NCBI RefSeq assembly: GCF_050624435.1
Contig: NC_134541.1
Location: forward strand, 98,576,805 to 98,640,804
Direction: 5' to 3'
From: Tenrec ecaudatus
Lineage: Eukaryota; Chordata; Mammalia; Afrosoricida; Tenrecidae
DNA length: 64,000 nt
This document shows, one piece after another, positions 1 through 11,580 of the stretch (positions are counted from its first letter, which is position 1; every line of letters starts with the position of its first letter). The notes beneath the pieces were generated by a model. The model was not told where the DNA came from. It saw only the letters and a program-made list of their open reading frames with translations, and ran no database searches. The position numbers and the translations under genes are program-made.

Positions 1-305
1 GAGTGAAGAAGCAATGCAGCCATCAATGACCGGGCTACCAAGCTTCCGAACATGCTGGGTCCCTAAGGCGTTAATTCTACCAGGCAACTCTGAGCCAGTT
101 TCGGAAGTAGACCACCAGACTTCCCTATGGGCCCAGTGGAGACTGTGTAGTCTGAGTCATTCCACCCATAGGATGAGAGCACTGCAATACTTATCCACCA
201 CATTCATTACTCACTGATTGAGTCGTTATGGAGGAGGAGGCCAGGATGGCTTCTTGGCGTTTCTAGGAATACCTGTACTGCTTGGTATGTAGGTAAGGAC
301 ACTAT
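1..305. other. Unassigned sequence
   Basis: I recognise no gene or repeat here. The short open frame at 14-217 has no family features. Confidence 0.5.
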
Positions 306-430
306 GTTGCTATTGAGTTGGGTCTCCCTCATGGAGACCCCTTATCCAACACAGTAAAACATTGCCCGGTCTTCTGCTATCTTCATGATTATTGGCATGA
401 TCATTGTCACTCATCTATCCATTCATGACC
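306..430 (-). repeat. RTE-clade LINE 3' end fragment, antisense
   Basis: The text about a spurious-looking 'catgattattggcatgatc' stretch and the preceding 'tattgagttgggtctccctc' match the reverse complement of the RTE 3' tail, which is seen more completely at 41940-42431. It abuts an RTE 5' piece in the opposite orientation. Confidence 0.6.
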
Positions 431-610
431 AACTGGTTCTTACATGTTGTTGTTACGCTATACCACTGGTACTTCAAATTGCAGCAGGGTCACCATGGGG
501 ACTGGTTTCGCCAAACTTTCAGACTAAGACCAGGAAGAAGGGCCTGGCAAACTATTTATGAAAGTTAGCCAGTGAATTACAACACACTATTATCTAATAG
601 TTTGAAGCAC
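431..610 (+). repeat. RTE-clade 5' UTR segment
   Basis: Shares the order 'ccactggtacttcaaat', 'cagcagggtcacc', 'cagactaagacc', 'gaagaagggcctggc', 'agccagtga' with 7330-7610 and 19160-19345. These are the non-coding 5' part of the RTE family or of SINEs built from it. Confidence 0.6.
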
Positions 611-639
611 GCCACAGACCCTACAAATATTAGCTGTTA

Positions 640-815
640 ATAAAAAGTAATAGGAACTGTCAGCTTTGGAAGTCAGCAAAGCATGTTCTTTGAGTCAGGT
701 TCTCTCTGACCTTGGGTAAATTTAACTTCTCTTGACCTCATTAAGACTGTCGGCTCAGAATTAAATGAGATAATGCTTGGCACAGAGTACGTGTGTCATA
801 AATTTTAATTACTAT
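640..815 (+). repeat. MIR SINE
   Basis: Diverged MIR core: 'ctctgaccttgggtaaat', then 'ttaaatgagataatgcttgg' and 'cacagagta', in the order of the MIR consensus. This is an old mammal-wide element. Confidence 0.75.
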
Positions 816-1625
816 GAATACTTATTGGATTGAAATATATTCACATATTGAGTTAGATTCATAAAACTTTTATGGAAACTGTGTCTGTTTCTTTTAAAAT
901 TCCTGAGCATGTAATAAGATTCTGTAATTAAAATATTTAAGACATCTGAACGCCAGAGAAGTCAAATATTAATGAGTTAAGAAAGGAGAACATGGGCTGA
1001 CGATGCCATTCTGTGGGAGTGTCGGTGAAGTGCATGGCTGCCTGTGTCTGAGCATAGAAATGTCCTAACACTTCATTCGTTTCCACAGTCTCAGCTGCAG
1101 ATCTCATTTTTATGGATGTGATGGGGTTCTGGAAGTCCAGGACACATTCCTATAAAATCTTTGAATGCCCTTGAGAATCTTCAAACCAGTTTGTTTCCAC
1201 AAACACATGCCTTGCCACTAAGTGCTGATTATTGTGTTAGGGACTGGGCCCACCAAGCTAAGTAAGCCTCGATCTCGACCTCCAAGGACTTCCTAATTCA
1301 ACTGAGATGCTCTCACCACTTGTCATGAGCATCACCGGTGGAATGCTTTGGAAAAAGAAGAGGAAGGTTGATCTTGTGTGTGGCAATCCATGAAGGTGAA
1401 CCCAGGTTGGTGGTGCTGGGATGGGACAGATGTTGGTAGCCAGGAAAGGGAAGAAAAGACAGGTATTTTTAGAAGGAGGAAGACACGCAAGGACCAAAAC
1501 ACCCTGGAAAACATGTGGAAGACTGAGCTTAGTCCATTAGCAGTGGAGCTAGAACCAGAAAAATAGGGTGCGGTTCATCTTCCAATGACCTCTCCTATTT
1601 GATTTCAAATTTGAATATCTTTTTT
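816..1625. other. Unassigned, probably single-copy
   Basis: No repeat or gene is recognised. Overlapping small open frames on both strands at 1258-1566 look like chance frames. Confidence 0.5.
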
Positions 1626-1629
1626 TCAA

Positions 1630-2220
1630 AGCTTTATTCTAGTTGTAGTCTCTATAGGGTCATCTATCCTGGGTTTCATATACTGAAAAACACAGAAAAA
1701 CACATAACCAAGATTAAGAAGGTGACCCACAGTGACAAAATACAACGGAAATAAGCCCTAATATGGAAAAAAACACAGAAAATATTAAAAATTAGATCAA
1801 GCCCAAGGTGTACCAGAGGGAAGATAAAGTGACAAGGTTTTAGCTGTTCAAGTCAAATTTATAATTATAATTTATAGTCCTCTCTCCAATACTCTGTCTG
1901 ATAACCAGGTTATTCCCATCCCAATTATGGTTAGATGGAACTCACCGTAGGCTTCTTTCCTGCATAGACGCTGCAAATGGATTTTGGACTTCCAGTGTCA
2001 TCCATAGCCTTCTGCAAGCCAGAATCTCACAATTTAAGCTCCGATACTACTCAGTTCTTTGGATTTGGATGATATAATTTACAGTTTTGGGATCATGGAT
2101 GTTGGTGTGCTTCTTCCATGTGGACTTTGACATCTCATTTAGATGGCCGCTGTTTAGAAATAAGACTTTAAGACCCTAGTCACTATTCAGTCTGATAACT
2201 GGGTACCGTGTAATTTCTTT
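1630..2220 (-). repeat. Older L1 3' UTR, antisense
   Basis: The run through 'ccttctgcaagccagaatct' and 'tggtgtgcttcttccatgtgg' resembles an afrotherian L1 3' UTR type distinct from the younger copy that follows at 2226. No open frame is retained. Confidence 0.55.
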
Positions 2221-2225
2221 TACTT

Positions 2226-4559
2226 TTAAAAAAATCATTTTATTAGGGGTTCATACAACTCTTATCACAATCCATACATACATCAATTGTGTAAAGCACA
2301 TTTGTACATTCATTGCCCTCATCATTCTCAAAACATTTGCTCTCCATAAGCCCCTGGAATTAGCTTCTCATATATTTCCCTCCCACCCCACTGCCTCCTC
2401 CCTCATGAACCCTTGATAATTTATAAATTATTATTTTGTCATGTCTTGCACTATCTGATGTCTTACTTCACCGACTTTTCTGTTTTACGTCTCCCAGGGA
2501 GGAGGTTATATGTTGATTCCTGTAATTGGTTCCTTCTTTCCACCCCATCCAACCTCCACCCTCCCTGTATTGCCACTCTCATCACTGGTCCTGAAGGGAT
2601 CATCTTCCCTGGCTTCTCTGTGTTTCCAGTTCCTATCTGTATCAGTGTATAACCTCTGGTCTAGCCATATTTATAAGGTAGAATTGGGATCATGATAGTG
2701 GGTGGGGAGGAAGCATTTAGGAATTAGAGGAAAGTTGTATTTCATTGTTGATACACTGCACCCTGACTGGCTCATCTCCTCCCTGCAACCTTTCCATAAG
2801 GGGATTTACAGTTGCCTCCAGATGGGCTTTGGGTCTCCACTCCGTACTCCCCCCTCATTCACAATGACATGATTTTTTTGTTTTGATGATGCCTGATACC
2901 TGATCCCTTCAACACCTCGTGATCACACAGGCTGGTGTGCTTCTTCCATGTGGGCTTTGCTGCTTCTGAGCTAGATGGCTGCTTGTTTACATTCAATCCT
3001 TTTAGACTCCAGATGCTATATCTTTTGAGAGCCAGGCCCCATCAGCTTTCTTCGTCACTTTTTCTTATGCACCCATTTGTCTTCAGCAATTGTATCAGGG
3101 AGGTGAGCATACAATGATATGATTTTTTTTGTTCTTTGATGCCTGATAACTGATCCCTTTGGCACCTCATGATTGCATAGGCTGGTGTGCTTCTGCCATG
3201 TGGACTTTGTTGCTTCTGAGCTGGATGGCCGTTTGTTTACCTTCAAGCATTTAATGCCCCCAGATACTATAACTTTTGATAGCCAGGCACCATCAGCTTT
3301 CTTCACCACATTTGCTTATGCACCCATTTTGTCTTCAGCGATTGTGTTGGGAAGGTGAACATCATGGAATGCCAGTTTAATAGAACCAAGTATTCTTGCA
3401 TTGAGGGAATGCTTGAGTGGAGGCCCAATGTACATTTGTTACCTTAATACTAAACCTATAAATATATGCACATAGATCTATTTCCACATCATCATATGTA
3501 CATGCCTGTATTTAGACCTCTATAAATTTCTTTTACCTCCTAGCTCTTTCCTCTATTTCCTTTGATTTTCCTCTTCTCCCACTATTATGTCCAGCCTTCA
3601 TTTGTGTTTCAGTAATTCCTCTCGGTTACATTATCCTTGATCACGCCCTAGCAGGCCTCCTACACCCTCCTCACCACCAGTTTGGATCACTTGTTGTTCC
3701 CTTGTCCCTGGGTTTGTTATCCCCACTACCTTTCCCCCCACCTCCCCCTCACCCATGTCCCCCTGGAACTGTCTGTCCCGTTGTTTTCTCCTTCAGATTG
3801 TTCATCTAGCCTTTCTTATTTAGACAGACCTGTGGAAACAATAACATGCACAAAAACAAGACAGAGCAAAACCAAGCAACAAAATAAAGCAAAACAACAA
3901 CAACAACAACAGTAAGCCAATGACACAAAAAACAAACAAACAAAACACTATAACAAGAAAGGAAAGCTTGTAGCTAGTTCAAGGACTGTTTGTTGGCCTT
4001 TAGGCGTGTTTTCCAGTAGAGTCTGTTGGGGCACCAAGCCCTGACCCCAAAGTCTACTTTCAGTATTTCATGGGGACTTTGTTGCTCTGTTCCCCTTGCT
4101 GTTCTGTTCCATGCTCTTAGTGTTTTGCCTCGGTGTGGTGGGATCAGATCGGGCAGAATTCCTACACTTTGTCTCCAGTATTGTCCCCTGTAGGGCAGTG
4201 GGTCAGTGAGGGATGGCATGTCTTACAGTGGGGCCGGCCTATGGTCCTCTCTGTGGATTGGACCTGAGCGGGAATATTGTCCTCAAGGGCTGGTGGGCCA
4301 GGATGTGCTCCACTGTCTCTTACTCCCCCTTTATTTGCTCCCATGTGCTTTGATCAGACATGCCCCTCTCCCGGTGCTGCAGATTCATTGCTGTCCTCTG
4401 AAATAAATTCTTCTGGTGTGAGGGGCAGGTGTCCATGTAGTTGGGATTGGGATCGGCCCCTCAGACCTCTCCATCTAATTTCTTCACCACATTTTGCTAT
4501 AGCACTCATGTCTTCTGTGTTTCCTTCATGAGGGCGAGTATTGAGCAGGGACATGTTGT
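2226..4559 (-). mobile_element. L1 3' UTR, 5'-truncated, antisense
   Basis: Starts with the reverse complement of the L1 3' terminus ('cattttattaggggttcata'). It continues through the long GC-poor, C-rich 3' UTR seen at several other sites. The module containing 'ggctggtgtgcttcttccat' occurs twice in tandem (about 2862-3110 and 3112-3358), whereas other copies here have it once. No clear ORF2 is visible at the far end. Confidence 0.8.
3895..3915. repeat. (CAA)n simple repeat
   Basis: A short run of caa units inside the L1 3' UTR. Confidence 0.8.
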
Positions 4560-4571
4560 AAGAAATAATTG

Positions 4572-4865
4572 GGGGAACTGATTACAATGATAGACATATA
4601 AATGCACCCCCAGAGGGGATGAGTAACAGAAATATGGGTGACGGGAGACAGCGGGTGGTGTAAGAGGGGAAAATAATAATTTATCGGGGATTCACAAGGG
4701 TGGGAAGCTGGGGGAGTGAGGGACAAAAGTGGAGCTGATACCAAGAGCTCAAGTAGAAAGTGTCTTGAAAACAGTGATAGCAACATATGTACAAATGTGT
4801 TTGATACATGGCTGTGTTGTTATAAGAGCTGTAAGGGCCCCCAATAAAATGATTTATTAATAAAA
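4572..4865 (+). mobile_element. L1 3' end, 5'-truncated, sense
   Basis: Ends with 'gagctgtaagggcccccaat' followed by AAATGA and an A-rich tail, which is the L1 3' terminus. It is flanked by a perfect 12-bp target site duplication, 'aagaaataattg' at 4560-4571 and 4866-4877. It lies back to back with the antisense L1 at 2226-4559. Confidence 0.9.
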
Positions 4866-4977
4866 AAGAAATAATTGTTCTTAGATTGGAGCTAAGATTA
4901 AGTGTTAGTCTGAAATCAACTTCGTTTTATCTGATATTTCATAGCAGGGGATTGACACGCTGTATTTCCTGTTAGAG

Positions 4978-5300
4978 ATGAATAGATATCCAATGGATGC
5001 ATATATGACAAATGCAATCTTGATGCGTGCCACCACACGGATGAAGCTTGACATAAGTACCACCAAAGGACAAGCACTGTATGAGCACACCGACATGAAA
5101 TATATACAACAGGTGAGTGTACAGAGATCAGTGTTCCTGTGGGGAAGTAGTAACCAGGTTGGGGGAGAAGGAGGGGGAAGGAAAACACTAGGGGACACTG
5201 AGCTTCTGTTGGGGATGGTGGAGAAATATGGGAATGGTTAGTTGTGATGGTTGAACAACATGATGAGCATAATTCATGCTTCTGACCTGGACACATGAAG
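4978..5300 (+). repeat. Probable ancient L1 3' UTR (L1M-like)
   Basis: Diverged match to the order 'gatgaagcttgaca', 'ggggaagtagtaaccaggt', 'gttagttgtgatggttg', typical of old L1M 3' ends. The overlapping open frames of 87-126 codons on both strands appear to be chance. Confidence 0.45.
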
Positions 5301-5755
5301 AATATGGAAATAGAAAATGTTTCATTCCATATAGCTCATATCTACTACAATAGAGAAAAGCCAATTTTTTTTGTTAGAATTTTTTCCCAGCGCAATGGAG
5401 AGAGTGGGAAGCAGGAACAAGACTGCTTTCATCAAAGGCCCAGATAAGAGCTGAAAGTGGAAGTGGATGTGAGGTGCAACAAGGTACAATTGTCTGGTAG
5501 TGACATGTTTCCTGAGGCGGGGTGGGGAGGGACCAGGTGGATGTAATTAGATCTTTATTGTTTGTTGTTGTTGAGCAACTTCAGTTCAGGAATTTCCCTG
5601 CTTTCTCTCTACTGAGATCTATTTTTCTCTTTGAAGTTTGATTCCACTGTGGGGAAACTCTGGCAACTAAGCAGGTGAGTAAAGTTATCTTCACTTGGGC
5701 ATGGATCCAAGACAGGCCATTAAAGGAAAAAGCAAATAATGAAAAATAATGACAA
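5300..5755. other. Unassigned
   Basis: Nothing recognised with confidence. A 'ttgttgttgttgagcaactt' stretch near 5560 may be a trace of an RTE/SINE tail. Confidence 0.4.
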
Positions 5756-6130
5756 TATCTCTTAGCTAGTGTTGCTCTGATAGAAATACCACAAGGGAGA
5801 CTTTAATGAACAGACATTTATTTTCTCACAGCTCAGAAGCCTGTCCCCTGTGGGAGGAAGTCCGTCCTCAATTCTGAGCCATCTCAACACGACTTCTGTC
5901 TTTCCCCATCTTGCTTCTGTGCTCCATCTGCCCTTTTGATACCACAGAGTGCCCAGGGTTCAGATCCACCTTGTGGCGTTGGACTCATTAACATAACAGA
6001 GCAAACCCTAGTCTTAAATGAGACCACGTGCGCACGTATCGTATCTGGATTAAGCTTTACAACACATTGTATTTTGCTTTGTTTTGCGGGCAGGTACAAT
6101 TAAATTCACAACACGTGTCGGGCAAAGAAG
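5756..6130 (-). repeat. MaLR-like LTR fragment, antisense
   Basis: 'gaaataccacaa', 'tttattttctcacagctcag' and 'ctcattaacataac' occur in the order expected of an antisense MLT1/MST-type ERVL-MaLR LTR or a related afrotherian repeat. No internal coding sequence is present. Confidence 0.45.
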
Positions 6131-6204
6131 GAACCCCTCCAAGGGTGGGAAGTCTGATTAGGAGAGAAGATTGCCAGGAATCACAGAAGAATTTTAGATA
6201 AAAC

Positions 6205-6540
6205 CAATATGATTAAAATGAACCATTTTCAATTCAGTGACATCCACAATCCTGTGCACCCCTCACAACGATCAGTTCCATCACCTGGAATGGAAGCCCT
6301 GAGCCCACTGAACACTTACTCCCCATTCCCTGTCCTCCCCGCCAGAGATGATCCCTCATCTGCTTTCTGTCCCTGAGGATTTACTTACCCTGGATGCTTG
6401 GGATAAATGGAATCCGAGTGTATTTGAGTTCTGTGTCTAGGTCCTTTCGCTTCCCCTGAGGAACGCTGACAATGATTTTATGCTAGGTGTATCCTTTTGT
6501 AAGCGATTTCACATAACGATGTGCATGTTCTAGCCAGGGG
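6205..6540 (-). repeat. Ancient L1 3' end (L1M-like), antisense
   Basis: 'tttcaattcagtgacatcca', 'ctccccattccctgtcctcc' and 'tctgctttctgtccctgagg' follow the antisense order of old L1M 3' ends. Confidence 0.55.
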
Positions 6541-6990
6541 ACATTTACACGTTGGGTTTTCTTTGACTAAATGGTGTTTCCTTGGAGGAAAGCTCCGAGA
6601 GCCTCTTCCCTCCACTTAGTTTCACAGCTCTGCCCCTGAGAGGACTCTTGCCTGCAGCGACTGGATGAGGGAGGGAGGAGTTGACAGGATGGAGGAAACC
6701 AGGAGAAATCCACCTGGGCTGCAAGTGAAAGGAAACACCACTGGTTAGCTTATGGCCAGTCTTCACTAAGCCAACGTCTTGTGAATCCACCTCATCCGAG
6801 GCTGGAAGGCGGACCTGGTGGCTTTGGGGAGGAAGTGGCACGGGCAATTACCTTTTGTGGCAATTTGGCATTTTGTACTGTTTCCTGTGCTCAGTACTTT
6901 CCCTGAGGAGGGCCAGTCCCACCCAAAGAAGTTCAGAGAAGTGACACCAATACAGGAAATGTATGCCAGCTAATAGTGACTTTCTAATGA
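6541..6990. other. Unassigned
   Basis: No repeat recognised. The 100-codon minus-strand frame at 6545-6847 has no family features. Confidence 0.4.
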
Positions 6991-6991
6991 G

Positions 6992-7300
6992 CAATGGTGA
7001 TGTAGTGGATTGAGCTGCTAACCATCAGGTCAGCAGTTCGAAACCATCAGCAGCTCTAAGGCAGAAAGATGAGACTTTCTACTTGCATAAATAGTGTGGG
7101 AAACCCACAGGGGGCACTTCTCTGTCCTGTAGGGTCTGTATGAGTGAGAATTGATGTGAGGGTGGTGAGAAGGAGCTGTAGGCTAGGAATTGAGCTGCTG
7201 GCTATCTACGCTCATAAAGTTTCATAGCTTCAGAAACTTTATGTAGGGAAGTTATGAGTCAGAATCAACTCGATGGTAGTGGGTTTGGTTGATTTTTGGT
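6992..7300 (+). repeat. AfroSINE, interrupted or duplicated tail
   Basis: The head 'tggattgagctgctaaccat' is followed by 'gatgagactttctac' and 'agggtctgtatgagtgagaa'. A second tail-like piece sits at about 7225-7300 ('agtcagaatcaactcgatgg'). Confidence 0.75.
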
Positions 7301-7329
7301 TTTAATAATGGCTTCTATTACCAGTCTGT

Positions 7330-7610
7330 ACATTTGTCATATTGTGGTGATGTAATTCTAGAAGCTATGTCACTGGTATTTCAAATGCCAGCAGGGTCAC
7401 CTATGGCTGGACAGGTTTCCATAGAGTTTCCAGACTAAGGCAGATGAGGAAGAAAGGCCTGGCTGACAACATACTCCCATCAGTTAGTCAGCGAAAACCC
7501 ACGAATCACCACAGCAGATTGTCCCAGATAGTGCCGGAAGATGGAAATACATAGCGCTCACCAACAATGGACTTGAGGCTCGTGCAGGATGGGACAATGT
7601 CTCACGCTGT
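7330..7610 (+). repeat. RTE-clade 5' UTR segment
   Basis: Contains 'tgatgtaattctagaagcta', 'ccagcagggtcacc', 'cagactaaggcag', 'agaaaggcctggctg' and 'gtgccggaagatg', the same module order as 431-610 and 19160-19345. Confidence 0.65.
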
Positions 7611-8296
7611 TGTGCATGGGCTTGTTAAATTGATAGCAGCTACTCACAGTACTGCAGCCTCTACTGCGCGTGGGTGCAGTGTGCCCCACAGCCTCGACCC
7701 CTGGATGTTGGCTATGGTGCCCTGTCTTTCTGTAGGAGGCATGCCGGGTTCTTGGTATCCTGGGAGCTGTTCATTTCATGTTTCTTCATTTAGGGGAGAT
7801 TGCTCTTTCACAAATTACTCAGTGGCTGCTGCTGCCTCTCCTTCATCTGATTAGTCCTGCTTCTTGGAGACAATCAACACCCCCCCTCCGTGCACTTTCT
7901 TTCACCCTCTAGTACCATTTCCCCCGCTTTGAGCCTGTAGCATTTTATGCTTAAATTCTGGAACCAAGATGTGGCATTTCTCTCCGGATGATTCTTAGCA
8001 GGTGGTTTATCTCAGCAGCTGGCAGTGGCAGGGATGGTGTATTGGGGAGAAATCATGTCTGCAGATCCTTCTTTGATGTCCCCTCTGGAGAAATTCCCTC
8101 CTCATGTCTGTTGTCCTTTCAGCTCATCTCTGACATGTGCCAGTGGCTGACTGCTGCTTTGACATCTCTCCATCGAGTGATCTGCCTGCAGTGATGGAGA
8201 TGCGGGGGCTACCTGGGAGGAAGAGGCCATACCTAAAAGATGGTCATGGTACCAAGCACTGCCATGCTTTAACTAATTGGTTCCTCCCAATAGCCA
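7611..8296. other. Unassigned, probably single-copy
   Basis: No gene or repeat recognised. Open frames at 7567-7854 and 7988-8194 lack any recognisable domain. Confidence 0.45.
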
Positions 8297-8297
8297 T

Positions 8298-8400
8298 TTT
8301 GAAGGAGCCTTGATAGGGCAATGGGTAAGCCTTGGCTGCTTATGAAAGGTCAGTGCTTTGAACGCATCCCCAAGCTCTGGGGATCTGCTTCCACAAGGAT
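8298..8400 (+). repeat. AfroSINE head fragment
   Basis: 'ggagccttgatagggcaatg' followed by 'taagccttggctgcttatga' is a diverged AfroSINE tRNA-like head. Confidence 0.6.
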
Positions 8401-8414
8401 TTGGCGTGGTTATA

Positions 8415-8610
8415 GTTCGGTGCCATCAGATCCGTTCTGACCCACAGCAACCCCGTGCACAACAGAAGGAAACACTGCTGTGTCCTACACCCTCCTCACA
8501 ATGGTCCCTGTGCTTGAGCCCATTGCTGTAGCCACTGTGTCCATCCGTCTCACTGAGGGCCCCCAAACACTCCAGCATTGAGGACTCAACGGGGCAGGCA
8601 GGCCTGCTCT
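8415..8610 (-). repeat. RTE/SINE 3' tail, antisense
   Basis: 'ggtgccatcagatccgttct', 'cattgctgtagccactgtgt' and 'ccatccgtctcactgagggc' match the antisense RTE tail seen at 41940-42100 and 47953-48190. Confidence 0.65.
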
Positions 8611-8719
8611 CCCTCACATGATGCTGTGATGAGTTGATGGCACCTGACAATAGTAACAGCCACCACCGCAGGCTCCACTCTCCAGGTAAGTATATTTAAA
8701 CAACAACACAGAAACACTG

Positions 8720-9330
8720 CCACGTCTAATTTTGAATTAAATGGAGAATTACAGAGATGATTATTCGTTTTACATTCAACAATTCATGCACATTGTGTTT
8801 CATCTCATTGATTACAATCATCATAATTTAAAATGATTTAGCCCACTACCTACCTATGTTTCCTATGTCTATTTCTTTTCTAATCCTTCTGGATGTTGTC
8901 TTTGGGCAATCGATGCCCTATTGAGCTCAAATAATTGATTATTCTGAAGTATGCATATCGCACTAGTATTTTATTCCCTCTGTAGACCTGCTCATTGTTT
9001 GACTGAAGACTGAGCCATGAAGGTGAGTTCCACTCCAGGTCTCAAGGCTGCCAAAGGACCGCAGTCTGAGGCTTCACCCGTCTATCTGGCCGGTCAGCCT
9101 TGTTATTTTTATGACTTTGAATTTTGTTCAGCATTTTTTTCACCAATTCTATCCAGGAACTTCTATGTAGTTAGTAGTAGCTGGTGCCCAACAGTGGTTC
9201 CAGGATCATGGAGACTGATCTTTCCATGGTTCATTAGTTCATTGAACCAATCATTTCCATAGATCTTCAGTTTTCATCATTCGTCTTTCTCCAGACAAGG
9301 AGAGACCAATAATTGCAGACCATTGGATTC
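8720..9330 (-). repeat. Old afrotherian L1 3' UTR, antisense
   Basis: Similar in order and wording to 40606-41245 and 50210-50800: 'gtgtttcatctcattgatta', 'aataattgattattctgaag', then a 'gaaggtgagttccactccag' block. I recognise it as a widespread afrotherian L1 3' UTR, older than the copy at 9515. Confidence 0.6.
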
Positions 9331-9339
9331 TTACCCTCA

Positions 9340-9435
9340 TGCTATGGAAAGGGAAACTAAGGCCAAGAGACTTTTGGCCACAGATATAGTGAGTGACGCC
9401 AGAATTTGACTCCACAGTTGTCTGATTCCAGGCTT
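9340..9435 (-). repeat. MIR SINE, antisense
   Basis: 'gggaaactaaggccaagaga' followed by 'gccagaatttgactcc' is a diverged antisense MIR. Confidence 0.5.
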
Positions 9436-9514
9436 ATATGTATAGTGTGAACTGGATCATTGGTGTGCCCTGAGGTCCTCAGACACATTTGTGTTGATGA
9501 TTTGTACACACCTT

Positions 9515-9941
9515 AAAAAAATCCTTTTATTGGGGCTCGTAGAACTCTTATCACAATCCATACATCCATCCATTGTGTCAAGCACATTTTTACTTTTGTT
9601 GCCATCATCATTCTCAAAACATTTGCTTTCTACTTGAGCCTTTGGTATCAGCTCCTCATTCCCCACCCCCTCCTTTCCTGCTCCTCCTCCCTCACGAACC
9701 CTTGATCATTTATAAATTATTATTATTTTGTCATTTTTTACCCTGTCTGACATCTCTCTTCACCCGATTTTCTATTGTCTATCCCCCAAGGAGGAGGTTA
9801 TATGTAGATCATTGTGATAGGTTCCCCCTTTCTACCCCACCTTCCCTCCACCCTCTCAGTATCGCCACTCTCACCACTGGTCCTGAAAGGATCATCTTCT
9901 TGGATTCCCTGTGTTTCCAGTTCCTATCTGTACCAGCGTAT
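9515..9941 (-). mobile_element. L1 3' UTR, 5'-truncated, antisense
   Basis: Begins with 'aaaaaaatccttttattggg' and reads through the young 3' UTR type as far as the 'cagttcctatctgtaccagc' block. The 7-bp string 'acacctt' at 9508-9514 and 9942-9948 may be its target site duplication. The 137-codon plus-strand frame across it is an artefact of this low-complexity UTR. Confidence 0.8.
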
Positions 9942-9949
9942 ACACCTTT

Positions 9950-11060
9950 TTATTCTATGAAGTCCTTGAACCTCCAGAATTCCTAAGAGTCACCAGTGAA
10001 GAAGTTCAACTCTGGGCAAAAAATGTGAGGAAGGAAAATGTATGTGCAGAGTTTTTATCTTGTTTCTATTTTTCCCCTGCAGTTTTGCTCTAATGGCCAT
10101 GGGGAGCTCCTGGAGGTTCCTGTGCAGGAAAAGGGTTACAGCTGATTGTCCTTCTACTTCCCGATGAACATAAGAATGAAAAAGAAGAGATGATCCCCAA
10201 TAGCCCAAGAGAGGTGTCCTCAGCTGACGCAAGTGCTTGGCTGCTGAGTTAAAGATTCACAGCTAACGTCCACACAGAGGCATCTTGGAAGCAAAACCTG
10301 ACAATGTGTGCTACTTCCAAACCCGACCATTGAAAACCCCATGGATCAGTGTGCGGTAGGCGGTCTTTATTTAAGTCTGGAACACTGAACAGGCTCAGTA
10401 AAATGAAGCATTCCAGGTGGAAGGAAGGAAAGAGGGAGAAAGGGAGGGAGGGAGGAAGAGTGGGGAGGACGTGTGTGTTATGGGGGATAATTGTTTTGTA
10501 GTGTGAGTACCTCCTGACCCTTATGCTGCAAGGAGGCGAGTCTTGGCTAGTCCAGTCTTTGGGGTGGAAGTGACAGGACAGGTCCAGAGGGAGGCAGGAC
10601 CATAGGTGGCAGGGAAGAGGAAACACTTCTGCTTGTGGCAGACAGGAAGGAGAGAGAAAGGAAGTCAGAGAGAGAGAAGAGAGAGGAAGTCATTTTTGTG
10701 GTGTTGAGGTTGGGGAGAGTTTCTGGACATCAGCAAAAAGAGGATCTGGGGGGATTTGGGGCTAAGAGAAATTTGAGGTGAGGGAACGGTGTTTGGAGAA
10801 ATCTAGCTGTGGCCTATGACTTGGGCTCTTCTTGAACGTTTCCCAAGAGAATCAACTAGGGAATGCAGTTCCTTTTTTAGTCTGCTCAGACTCTACACTG
10901 ATTTTCTTTTCATGTAACCCTATGCAGGACCCAAGTCACAAGGGATCACAGAATATATTTGGGTTACATGTCTTCAAAGATACTCAATGCCATTAGGATA
11001 GAAAGAAATTTCGTTATTATTGGGACATTTTATTAGACCTATGCATGATAATGCTCCCCT
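9950..11060. other. Unassigned, purine-rich in part
   Basis: No gene or repeat family recognised. Polypurine runs of ggaa, gaga and ggga lie at about 10415-10465 and 10640-10690. Confidence 0.45.
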
Positions 11061-11064
11061 GAAT

Positions 11065-11130
11065 AAATCAAGTCCATTGCCATTGAGTTGATTCTGACTC
11101 ATAGTGACCCTATAGCACCCAGCAGCCTGT
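11065..11130 (-). repeat. AfroSINE tail, antisense
   Basis: 'ccattgccattgagttgatt' followed by 'ctgactcatagtgaccctat' is the antisense AfroSINE 3' module. Confidence 0.75.
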
Positions 11131-11149
11131 GATATTTCTGCATCCTGGG

Positions 11150-11312
11150 GCATTGCATGTAACTGTGTGAGTCAGAAGAGGGACTTACGGACCATTATCA
11201 GACTTATGGACTTGAGTTGGATTGGGCCGGGATCCTTTCTGATATATAATTGCTCCTTACACATATATGAGTGTCACTGGATTTGTTTCTCTAGTCAACC
11301 AGCCTAACGCAT
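11150..11312 (+). repeat. LTR-like repeat, 3' half
   Basis: Contains 'cagacttatggacttgagtt', then 'gagtgtcactggatttgttt' and 'ctctagtcaaccagcctaac', the 3' half of the family whose complete copies are at 54901-55435 and 61496-62012. Confidence 0.75.
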
Positions 11313-11394
11313 CTCATCTGGGGAGCAATATGCTACCATCAGTTTCCATCCAATGGATATAGTCCAAGAATGTTGCTAAATGCTCTCACATGGG

Positions 11395-11580
11395 CTCCAA
11401 ACCCACTGCCATTGTGTGCACTTAGACTCACAGAGACCTCCAGGGCAGATTAGAACTGCTCCAGAGGGTTTCCAAGGCTATTGTTTTTGGGGAGAAGACT
11501 ACCAGATCTTTTCTCCCAAGGCGTCGCTGGTGGATTTCAACCTCAGGCCCCCTGGTTATCAGCTGGGAATGAACTACTGA
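11395..11580 (-). repeat. AfroSINE, antisense
   Basis: 'aaacccactgccattgtgtg', 'agaactgctccagagggttt' and 'ccaaggctattgtttttggg' lead to an antisense tRNA-like head near 11560. Confidence 0.85.

Noticed and set aside
9573..9986. 137-codon plus-strand frame, with similar ones at 42540, 43815, 45610 and 54223
   Set aside because: All are antisense readings of the same L1 3' UTR; similarity between them reflects the repeat, not a gene family.
11150..11312. LTR-like family first considered a DNA transposon because its two ends are weakly inverted
   Set aside because: TG...CA ends with 5-bp duplications at several loci fit an LTR better; the weak inversion is limited to a few bases.
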